Made by a program: the position numbers and the translations under genes
NCBI GenBank assembly: GCA_023145485.1
Contig: JAGLDT010000111.1
Coordinates: forward strand, 1-14,240
DNA length: 14,240 nt
Source: Cocleimonas sp.
GTDB taxonomy: Bacteria > Pseudomonadota > Gammaproteobacteria > Thiotrichales > Thiotrichaceae
Reading direction: 5' to 3'
Notes under the pieces: generated by a model
What the model was told of the DNA's origin: nothing
Seen by the model: the letters and a program-made list of their open reading frames with translations, nothing else
The model's database searches: none
Shown: positions 7,382-12,661 of the stretch, piece by piece
How positions within the stretch are numbered: position 1 is the stretch's first letter
Layout: every line of letters begins with the position of its first letter

Positions 7382-7879
7382 ATGAAACAAACGCCCGAAG
7401 AAGCTTTAGCTGAGTTACAACAAAGCGTGCAAAGCTTATTTTTATCCACGCTCACAAAAAAAGAAGGCGTACCTAATGCAAGCTACGCCCCTTTTATTTG
7501 TGATAATGCTAATAATTTCTATCTTTTTGTTAGTCAATTAGCCCCTCATACTGCTGATTTACAAGCAAATCCTCAAGCCAGCATTCTACTCATTGAGGAT
7601 GAAAAAGATTGCCGACAAATCTTTGCGCGTAAACGGTTGAGTTACTCTTGTTATGCTACTGTAGTGGAAAAAAAAGAGGCTAATTACGAGGGATTGCTTG
7701 ATCAGTTTGACGCTCGGTTTGCCAATATGATTCCTTTATTACGCACACTGCCTGATTTTATTTTGTTTAAATTAAGCGTAGAATCAGGTAGCTTTGTACA
7801 AGGTTTCGGACAAGCCTTTAAAATTGATCAGGATGGATCATTAATTCATCATGATCCTCGAAAAGATAATGATGAGTAA
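7382..7879 (+). CDS. hutZ: HutZ/HugZ-type haem-binding (haem utilisation) protein
   Basis: A 165-residue split-barrel (PNPOx-like) protein similar in size and sequence layout to Vibrio HutZ, a haem-binding and haem-degrading enzyme. Matching segments are PNASYAPFI (31-39), SILLIEDEKDCRQIFARKRL (67-86), LPDFILFKL (123-131) and GSFVQGFGQAF (136-146). Asp125 corresponds to the HutZ aspartate that hydrogen-bonds the haem-ligand histidine, and the C-terminal His156-His157 could supply the axial ligand. Degradation of haem is therefore plausible but not proven; short HugZ-like proteins can also be binding proteins only. No haem transporter genes are nearby. The ribosome binding site is weak, and it starts 12 bases after the DUF3144 stop, so coupling is likely. 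Its stop codon directly abuts the convergent mutT stop. Confidence 0.8.
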   Translation: MKQTPEEALAELQQSVQSLFLSTLTKKEGVPNASYAPFICDNANNFYLFVSQLAPHTADLQANPQASILLIEDEKDCRQIFARKRLSYSCYATVVEKKEANYEGLLDQFDARFANMIPLLRTLPDFILFKLSVESGSFVQGFGQAFKIDQDGSLIHHDPRKDNDE

Positions 7880-8272
7880 TCAAGCTATCGTTTGTTGAAG
7901 TGCTTCTATAATGGCTTCATTAGCAATAGGGAAAGCGTAATTTTCAAGGGCATCAATATCAACCCAACGAATTCGTTGCCCTTCCTTTCCATATGCTTCT
8001 CCTTGCCATATCCTTACCTCATACACATCTAAAAAAACAGAAAGATCAGTGTACTGGTGACGGATTTGAAGCAATGGTTTTGGCGCGCTGATTTGAATAC
8101 CAAGCTCTTCATCTAACTCCCGCGCTAACGCTTGCTGAGCAGATTCATCTTGCTCTACTTTTCCCCCAGGAAACTCCCATTTTCCCCCTTGATGTTTTTT
8201 CTCTGCGCGTTGTGCAATTAAAATTTGATTATTTTTATCTCGAATAACAGCGACAACAACATCTAACATCAT
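7880..8272 (-). CDS. mutT: 8-oxo-dGTP diphosphatase MutT (Nudix)
   Basis: A 130-residue Nudix hydrolase that removes oxidised guanine nucleotides such as 8-oxo-dGTP from the pool, preventing A-to-C transversions. The Nudix box is complete: Gly37, Glu43, then RELDEELGI at 51-59 with the metal-binding glutamates. The length equals E. coli MutT (129), and KWEFPGGKVE before the box is typical. Two starts are adjacent (8272 and 8269); GAGAT upstream is better spaced for the second. The first start directly abuts the deacetylase stop, so translation is likely coupled. argJ and mutT lie close together in other gammaproteobacteria such as Pseudomonas, which supports a single argJ-deacetylase-mutT unit. 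No terminator fits between it and the convergent hutZ. Confidence 0.93.
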   Translation of the reverse strand: MMLDVVVAVIRDKNNQILIAQRAEKKHQGGKWEFPGGKVEQDESAQQALARELDEELGIQISAPKPLLQIRHQYTDLSVFLDVYEVRIWQGEAYGKEGQRIRWVDIDALENYAFPIANEAIIEALQQTIA

Positions 8273-9076
8273 TTATCTCAGTTCTTTTTTAAAATGACTC
8301 AAGGGAACAAAGTCAGCGACACAGCGCATGACGGGAATCCATTTTGCAAGATTTTTAGCAGTAAAAAGGCGACCTTCATGTTCATTTTCAAAGACACCAT
8401 CATGGAGTAATACGGTGCCATTACGACCTGAGCACATTTGTGTCATGACATTATCAAGAATTTTTGTTCCCTGTTGATTTTTAGTATTCCAATCAAATCC
8501 TGACATTTCCCAGCCTATATGAGTAAAGCCGTGTTGCTTTAGTGCTTTCATAACCTGTGGCTTGTCTTTTTGATTAAACCAGCCATCACCATAGGGAAGG
8601 CGAAACGGAGCAGGTTTAGTCGAGAAAAAAGGCTGCAAAATCTGTTTTGAACGTTTAATGTTAGATTGTAATTCAACAGGGGATAGTTTGGAGTGATGCA
8701 GATGCTCATAACTATGCGAACCGATTAAATGCCCTTCACGTTTAATACGTTTTAGTGTTTGACGGCGTTGTTGACAGAGTTGTAGCGATTGACAGTCTTT
8801 TTTATTGCGCCCCTTCATGCAACTTTGACGATATTGTTGGCAATCCACTTTGTTTGCCAAAACAAAAAAGGTTGCTGGAATGCGTTCACGCTTTAAGGTA
8901 TCTAAAATTTGTGGTGTGACACTACCAACACCATCATCAAAACTAAGATGTAACTTAAAACGTTTATCAGCAGGACAATGGTATTGAGCACGGTATTGGT
9001 TACAGTTTTTTGCAAAGGCTGATGAGATCAAAAATAGACTGCATAATAAGATGGTTGTAACAGACTTAAAAAACAT
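8273..9076 (-). CDS. Secreted polysaccharide deacetylase (NodB domain), Cys-rich
   Basis: A 267-residue carbohydrate esterase family 4 protein with a Sec signal peptide (about 1-22, cleavage after AFA). The catalytic motifs are intact: SFDDG (45-49) with the base and metal aspartates, HSYEH (121-125), RLPYG (159-163), a Trp/Asp region (WEMSGFDW, 189-196) and LLHD (223-226). The family removes N-acetyl groups from chitin oligomers, peptidoglycan or exopolysaccharide; the substrate here is unknown. The mature part has eight cysteines (25, 34, 79, 86, 95, 101, 215, 252), four of them in an insert between the first two motifs that suggests disulfide bonds. AAGGA provides the ribosome binding site. 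It lies 24 bases after argJ and abuts mutT, so it is inside the argJ-mutT unit. Confidence 0.87.
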   Translation of the reverse strand: MFFKSVTTILLCSLFLISSAFAKNCNQYRAQYHCPADKRFKLHLSFDDGVGSVTPQILDTLKRERIPATFFVLANKVDCQQYRQSCMKGRNKKDCQSLQLCQQRRQTLKRIKREGHLIGSHSYEHLHHSKLSPVELQSNIKRSKQILQPFFSTKPAPFRLPYGDGWFNQKDKPQVMKALKQHGFTHIGWEMSGFDWNTKNQQGTKILDNVMTQMCSGRNGTVLLHDGVFENEHEGRLFTAKNLAKWIPVMRCVADFVPLSHFKKELR

Positions 9077-9100
9077 TTTGGCATCCTTGTTTTAATGAAA

Positions 9101-10312
9101 TTAACTACGGTATTCTGCATTAATGGTGACATATTCATGGGATAAATCCGATGTCCAAATACGTGCATTAGCATTTCCTGAATTAAGCGCAACACGAATG
9201 GTAATTTCTTCTTTATTCATCTCAGCTTGCCCTTGTTCTTCAGTATAGTTTTCTAATGGTTCGCCTGTTTTAAGTAATTGCGTGTCTCCTAACCATAGGG
9301 AGATTTTACTAACATCCAAATCATCTACTCTACTGCGTCCGATGGCGGCAAGCAATCTTCCCCAATTTGGATCACTGGCAAATAAGGCCGTTTTTACCAG
9401 TGGAGAGCGTGCAATGGTATAAGCAATTTCACGCGCATCATCTTTATCAGATGCAGATTCAACCTCAATAGTGACAAATTTGGTTGCACCTTCTGCATCA
9501 CGAATAATCGCTTGTGCTAATTCTTGGCAAACTGTATTGATTGCTTGTTGGAAGACTTCGCTGTTATCAGAGGTGATTTCCACATTTGATTGAGCGGATG
9601 CCATTAATAGCAACGAATCATTGGTAGAGGTATCTGCATCAACCGTAATGGCATTAAATGAGTCACCAACCGCCGTATTTAATACATATTGTAATAGCTC
9701 AGCTTCAACACGGGCATCACATCCAATATAGGCAAGAAGCGTTGCCATATTCGGCTCAATCATGCCTGAGCCTTTTGCTATACCTGTTATTGTCACCGTT
9801 TTACCATCAATTTCTATTTGTTTGCTTACGCCTTTAGCAATGGTATCAGTTGTCATAATACCTTTCGCTGCTAGTAACCAATTATCCTCTTCAAGTTTCT
9901 CAATCGCTTGAGGAAGATGTTTAGCAAAGGGTTCAAGTGGTAATTGCTCACCAATAACACCTGTTGAAAAAGGCAAAATATCCTCTGTTTTAACGTGACA
10001 AAGCTCAGCTAACAGAGCACAGGTTTGTTTGGCGCGATTAAAACCCTTTTCTCCCGTTCCGGCATTAGCATTACCCGCATTGATTAATAAATAATGAGGC
10101 GATTTATTTTTACTTAAATGTTCTCTGCATAAAGTAACGGGTGCTGCGCAAAATTTATTTAAGGTAAACACACCGACAGCGGTTCCTCCTTCTGCAATTT
10201 TAATAAGAACAAGGTCATTACGCCCTTTATAACGAATATTTGCTTCAACAGCCGAAAGTGAAATACCTTTAATGGCTTGTAGTGATATTGGGGCTTGAAG
10301 ATTGACAGACAT
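9101..10312 (-). CDS. argJ: Bifunctional ornithine acetyltransferase / N-acetylglutamate synthase
   Basis: A 403-residue cytoplasmic enzyme of arginine synthesis that transfers the acetyl group from N-acetylornithine to glutamate, recycling acetyl; some family members also use acetyl-CoA. The autoproteolysis site is clear: KGSGMIEPNMATLL (180-193), with Thr191 as the nucleophile that becomes the N-terminus of the beta chain. STGVIGE (116-122) forms the oxyanion region, and NANAGTGEKG (81-90) and MTTDT (153-157) are family motifs. The length is normal (about 400). It is the first gene of a probable argJ-deacetylase-mutT unit. Two inverted repeats lie upstream of the start (10370-10388 and 10439-10457). 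Whether it is mono- or bifunctional cannot be told from sequence. Confidence 0.95.
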   Translation of the reverse strand: MSVNLQAPISLQAIKGISLSAVEANIRYKGRNDLVLIKIAEGGTAVGVFTLNKFCAAPVTLCREHLSKNKSPHYLLINAGNANAGTGEKGFNRAKQTCALLAELCHVKTEDILPFSTGVIGEQLPLEPFAKHLPQAIEKLEEDNWLLAAKGIMTTDTIAKGVSKQIEIDGKTVTITGIAKGSGMIEPNMATLLAYIGCDARVEAELLQYVLNTAVGDSFNAITVDADTSTNDSLLLMASAQSNVEITSDNSEVFQQAINTVCQELAQAIIRDAEGATKFVTIEVESASDKDDAREIAYTIARSPLVKTALFASDPNWGRLLAAIGRSRVDDLDVSKISLWLGDTQLLKTGEPLENYTEEQGQAEMNKEEITIRVALNSGNANARIWTSDLSHEYVTINAEYRS

Positions 10313-10369
10313 AGGAAAAAAATCTCTAAAATTTGGGGGAAAGAGTATATCAAGAAAGCTAAAGAGTGG

Positions 10370-10388
10370 CTGTATTTTAGAAATACAG
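10370..10388 (-). promoter_or_regulatory. Inverted repeat upstream of argJ
   Basis: CTGTATTT (10370-10377), a 3-base spacer TAG, and AAATACAG (10381-10388) form a perfect 8+8 palindrome 58 bases before the argJ start. The position suits an operator or a leader hairpin. The ends resemble a LexA box, but the CTGT to ACAG spacing is 11 bases instead of 8. Confidence 0.5.
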
Positions 10389-10438
10389 TTGTTTTGGAAG
10401 AATTTCTATACGGTGTAGACCAATTTCAAGAATAAAAC

Positions 10439-10457
10439 ATGCTTAATTTTTAAGCAT
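10439..10457. promoter_or_regulatory. Second inverted repeat upstream of argJ
   Basis: ATGCTTAA (10439-10446), TTT, and TTAAGCAT (10450-10457) form a perfect 8+8 palindrome. The stem is AT-rich with no proper U tract, so it looks more like a DNA site than a terminator. A related TGCTTAAA/TTTAAGCA pair occurs upstream of nadB. Confidence 0.4.
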
Positions 10458-10673
10458 AAAAAAGTATAAACAATAAAACACAATATCCCTTAATTTCTTG
10501 TTTGTTTTTATTAAGCTTTATTGATTTTTTTTATTTTATATAGGTAATAATTTTTTTTGATAAAAAAAATCCTTTATTGTTATAACTTTTTTTTTACATT
10601 TTTAATTAAAATAGAAGAAGATTCGCTCTTTTATTGTAAAGTTAATGAAAGTTAGCAACATATATTTTTATTT

Positions 10674-10687
10674 TTGATCTGAATCAA
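10674..10687 (+). promoter_or_regulatory. FNR/ANR-type binding site
   Basis: TTGAT-CTGA-ATCAA matches the TTGAT-N4-ATCAA consensus for FNR/ANR oxygen regulators exactly. Its centre at 10680.5 lies about 41 bases before a possible start site near 10722, with an AT-rich -10-like TATTAA at 10709-10714; this is the class II activation geometry. It is 349 bases before the globin ATG and 362 from argJ. Control of the globin gene is inferred. Confidence 0.6.
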
Positions 10688-10700
10688 CAGGTCATTTTTT

Positions 10701-10717
10701 TGATTAAATATTAATCA
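10701..10717. promoter_or_regulatory. Inverted repeat TGATTAA-N3-TTAATCA
   Basis: A 7+7 inverted repeat with spacer ATA lies 13 bases after the FNR-type box and covers the -10-like sequence of the proposed class II promoter. It reuses the TGATT/AATCA half-site bases, so a second regulator or a degenerate FNR-family site is possible. Confidence 0.4.
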
Positions 10718-10752
10718 TTCAAGAGATTCTCATAAGTAAAATTAATCCATCT

Positions 10753-10767
10753 ATAATCACTGATTAT
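10753..10767. promoter_or_regulatory. Inverted repeat ATAATCA-C-TGATTAT
   Basis: A perfect 15-base palindrome around C10760, built from the same AATCA/TGATT elements as the two sites upstream but in the opposite arrangement. Its role is unknown. Confidence 0.35.
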
Positions 10768-10877
10768 TTCTTAATTTTCAAAAAAAATAATTAACTACAA
10801 AAAACAGATAGACGATAGTTTTTATCCTGTGTACTATTCGCCGCCCCTTACAAAGACGCAGCTTATATAACAGCCAA

Positions 10878-10906
10878 TTGACAGTAAACTATATGAAAAA
10901 TAAGAT
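10878..10906 (+). promoter_or_regulatory. Sigma70-type promoter of the globin gene
   Basis: TTGACA (10878-10883), a 17-base spacer and TAAGAT (10901-10906) give a perfect -35 and a 4/6 -10 hexamer. The start site would be near 10913, leaving a leader of about 124 bases. A perfect inverted repeat, GAAAAATAA-gata-TTATTTTTC (10895-10916), covers the -10 and start, which suggests regulation at this promoter. Confidence 0.6.
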
Positions 10907-11036
10907 ATTATTTTTCCCAAATAATCAATAGCATTCAATCTGCCAATAATAATGATATATCTCAAGACAAGGTAGGGGCGTGTATAAATCTCTATTATTA
11001 GAGCTTAGTACTACTAGAAATTGAAGGAAAACTAAC

Positions 11037-11651
11037 ATGAATTTATCGGAAACAACCGCAGAAATATTTAAATCTATCCCAGAAGCCATTGTTCCTAATG
11101 CACAAGATGCCGCATTAATTTATAAACATAAAAAGCTATTTATTAGCTATGAAAATGCATTAATCACAGGATTTTACGATACCGTATACGGTGATGATAA
11201 TCTAAAAGATCGTCTAACGCCTGAGCAACGAAAAATGCGTGAACAAACCATGCGACAGTGGTATCAAATAACAACGAATGGGAATTTTGATCAGCATTAT
11301 TGGAATTGGCAAGTATTTGTGGGCATTGTGCATGTTAAACACGATATTCCTAATGCCGCTATGCTAGGAATGTGGGGCTGGATGATGAGCTTTTTTCAAC
11401 GAAACTTACTCAAGGACTTAGATATAGAGGAGGCGATTGAGATACTGGCTATTTTACAAAAATTACAAGCGGTTGTTTCTAGTCTAACGGTTGAAAGTTT
11501 TATAATGACACGCAAAGAAGCGATTCGTTTAGCGTCAGGACTCAATGATAATATTCTGGGCAGATTAGTTGGCGTAGAAATTGATAAATTATTAACACAA
11601 GGCCGAACTGAGTTAATGAACTCTTGTGAAACAGAGCAGATGGTTGCTTAA
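11037..11651 (+). CDS. Protoglobin-like single-domain haem sensor protein
   Basis: A 204-residue, mostly helical, cytoplasmic protein. The pattern FVGIVHVKHDIPNAAMLGMW (94-113) resembles the proximal-histidine region of protoglobins and globin-coupled sensors (compare the family pattern of a His-Val-x-x-Gly-Ile-Pro type), making His99 the probable haem ligand. Trp75-Tyr76 in RQWYQ could line the distal pocket. The globin fold would span about residues 20-160, followed by a helical tail (160-204) with no recognisable output domain. Protoglobin-type domains bind O2, NO or CO. A good ribosome binding site, GAAGGA (11023-11028), supports the start. The Roadblock-like gene follows 44 bases later and may be the signalling partner. 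Family assignment comes from motif reading and is moderately sure; the function is inferred. Confidence 0.7.
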   Translation: MNLSETTAEIFKSIPEAIVPNAQDAALIYKHKKLFISYENALITGFYDTVYGDDNLKDRLTPEQRKMREQTMRQWYQITTNGNFDQHYWNWQVFVGIVHVKHDIPNAAMLGMWGWMMSFFQRNLLKDLDIEEAIEILAILQKLQAVVSSLTVESFIMTRKEAIRLASGLNDNILGRLVGVEIDKLLTQGRTELMNSCETEQMVA

Positions 11652-11695
11652 ATATTGATACTTTTTACTTAAAATAGAAAAAACAGGAAAGAAAA

Positions 11696-11995
11696 ATGAA
11701 AAACTATATGATTTCAACAACGGATGGTTTATGTCTTATTAATACTTTTCAAGATAAAAAAGAAGATGAAGTGGCAGCACTAACAGCAGCATTATCTGGT
11801 CTTGGTAAAGGGTTAAGACAAGGAATCGATATCGGTGACTTAGGTACTATCATCATTAACGGTAGTAAGGGTCGATATGGGATGCGTTATATCGATAACG
11901 AGCGTATTTTAGGCGTTTTAGCAACGGATCTAATGTCTGAGCAAAAACTAGTGCATGATATTGAAGAGATGGCAACGATTATCTTACAAAACTAA
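11696..11995 (+). CDS. Roadblock/LC7-domain-like protein
   Basis: A 99-residue protein consisting of little more than one Roadblock/LC7-like domain. It shows the family order: a first strand with TTDGLCL (8-14), a long helix AALTAALSGLGKGLRQG (27-43), IGDLGTIIINGSKGRYGMRY (46-65), then a strand ILGVLATDL and a last helix. Roadblock proteins such as MglB form dimers that regulate Ras-like GTPases or act as scaffolds in polarity, motility and signalling. No GTPase gene is present here. AGGAAAG (11685-11691) is the ribosome binding site. It is 44 bases after the globin gene with no terminator between, so the two form a probable operon. The link between haem sensing and the Roadblock protein is inference from this arrangement. 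Confidence 0.7.
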   Translation: MKNYMISTTDGLCLINTFQDKKEDEVAALTAALSGLGKGLRQGIDIGDLGTIIINGSKGRYGMRYIDNERILGVLATDLMSEQKLVHDIEEMATIILQN

Positions 11996-12019
11996 TATCA
12001 TATTGTCCTAAAATTGGTG

Positions 12020-12093
12020 ATTAAAAGTGAGAGGATTAGGGGCTTCTTAAGAGTGGAAATCCTATTAGAAATATTTTTCTTTTCACTTTTAAT
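12020..12093. repeat. Nested inverted repeat after the Roadblock gene
   Basis: ATTAAAAGTGA (12020-12030) is perfectly complementary to TCACTTTTAAT (12083-12093), and AGGATT (12032-12037) inside it pairs with AATCCT (12058-12063). The 74-base element begins 25 bases after the Roadblock stop. It could be the transcript's 3'-end structure, although no U tract follows, or a small inverted-repeat element; no target-site duplication was seen. Confidence 0.5.
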
Positions 12094-12095
12094 TA

Positions 12096-12135
12096 CTAAA
12101 AAAAACAACCCGAGCAGATTAACATCATACTCGGG
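12096..12135 (-). terminator. Intrinsic terminator of the bufferin-like lipoprotein gene
   Basis: On the minus strand the stem CCCGAG (12130-12135) / CTCGGG (12109-12114) is followed by TTGTTTTTTTTAG, a clear U tract. It lies 63 bases after the lipoprotein stop and supports that gene being transcribed from the minus strand. Confidence 0.75.
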
Positions 12136-12197
12136 ATTAACACATCACTCGACACTACTTTATGTATTAGTTAAACAACATAAATTAGAAGCTAGCT

Positions 12198-12500
12198 TTA
12201 GATGACTTTTCCACCTTTAGTTTCGCAATCTTCTTTAGATGCTTTAACCCATCCTTTGCCTTTACAACTGTTTTTACCTTTACAAGAACTTGTTGCTGTT
12301 GCACATTCTGATGTGCCTTTACAAGAATTAGTACCTGAACATTTAACGTCCGCTACCTTTGTAGCAGGCTCTGTTGCTGGTTTTTCTGCAGCTGCAGTTT
12401 TATCAGTTGCTGCTTTATCACCGCCACCACAGGCCGCTAATAATAATGCTGATGTAGCTGACGCTAGTGCGATACCTGATAATTTTTTAACTGATCCCAT
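12198..12500 (-). CDS. Cys-rich lipoprotein resembling BufA2-type bufferin
   Basis: A 100-residue exported lipoprotein with a lipobox LAAC and modified Cys24, followed by an Ala/Lys/Pro/Thr-rich linker (25-50) and a Cys-rich tail. The tail has six cysteines (54, 60, 66, 73, 79, 92) and a repeated unit C-x5-C-K-G (CSGTNSCKG at 54-62, CKGKNSCKG at 73-81), then GKGWVKASKEDC. This pattern resembles BufA2-type bufferins, small periplasmic metal-binding peptides whose cysteines are modified by MNIO (DUF692) enzymes. Bufferins are normally encoded with such enzymes, but none is in the window, and a lipid anchor would be unusual. AGAGGA about six bases before the ATG is a strong ribosome binding site, and a terminator follows. 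Modification and metal binding are inference. Confidence 0.7.
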   Translation of the reverse strand: MGSVKKLSGIALASATSALLLAACGGGDKAATDKTAAAEKPATEPATKVADVKCSGTNSCKGTSECATATSSCKGKNSCKGKGWVKASKEDCETKGGKVI

Positions 12501-12661
12501 TTGTATTCCTCTATTAGTTTTTTACTTAAGCCCTGCCATAATTTTTATGTAATGAGCTTAAATTTATTAATACGACAGCGAAAATCGCCCCTATATTAAC
12601 CGATACGCAGTATAAGTGAATTTAGATACATATAATATAAATTTTCTTTCTAGGAATAATC

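Larger units (their letters stand above)
10313..11036. other. Long AT-rich divergent regulatory region
   Basis: These 724 bases between argJ and the globin gene contain no convincing gene on either strand. The stretch 10430-10860 is extremely AT-rich with long A and T tracts, including a perfect ATTTTTTTT-gat-AAAAAAAAT inverted repeat at 10550-10570. Such DNA is often curved and bound by nucleoid proteins. Separate entries cover an FNR-type box, several inverted repeats, a sigma70 promoter and a ribosome binding site. Confidence 0.7.

Noticed and set aside
10370..10388. LexA box upstream of argJ
   Set aside because: The CTGT to ACAG spacing is 11 bases, while the LexA consensus needs 8.
10701..10717. 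Second FNR box
   Set aside because: The arms TGATT and AATCA are 7 bases apart, not the TTGAT-N4-ATCAA spacing, so it is listed only as an inverted repeat.
10893..10931. 12-codon reading frame (ATG at 10893) in the globin leader
   Set aside because: It is very short, has no ribosome binding site and overlaps the promoter, with no leader-peptide codon pattern.
12014..12205. 63-residue plus-strand open frame starting at GTG
   Set aside because: It covers inverted repeats and the minus-strand terminator, has no ribosome binding site and resembles no known protein.
12202..12552. 116-residue plus-strand open frame
   Set aside because: It lies antisense to the Cys-rich lipoprotein gene, which has a lipobox, ribosome binding site and terminator. 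The plus frame has no such signals and a low-complexity, proline- and leucine-rich product.
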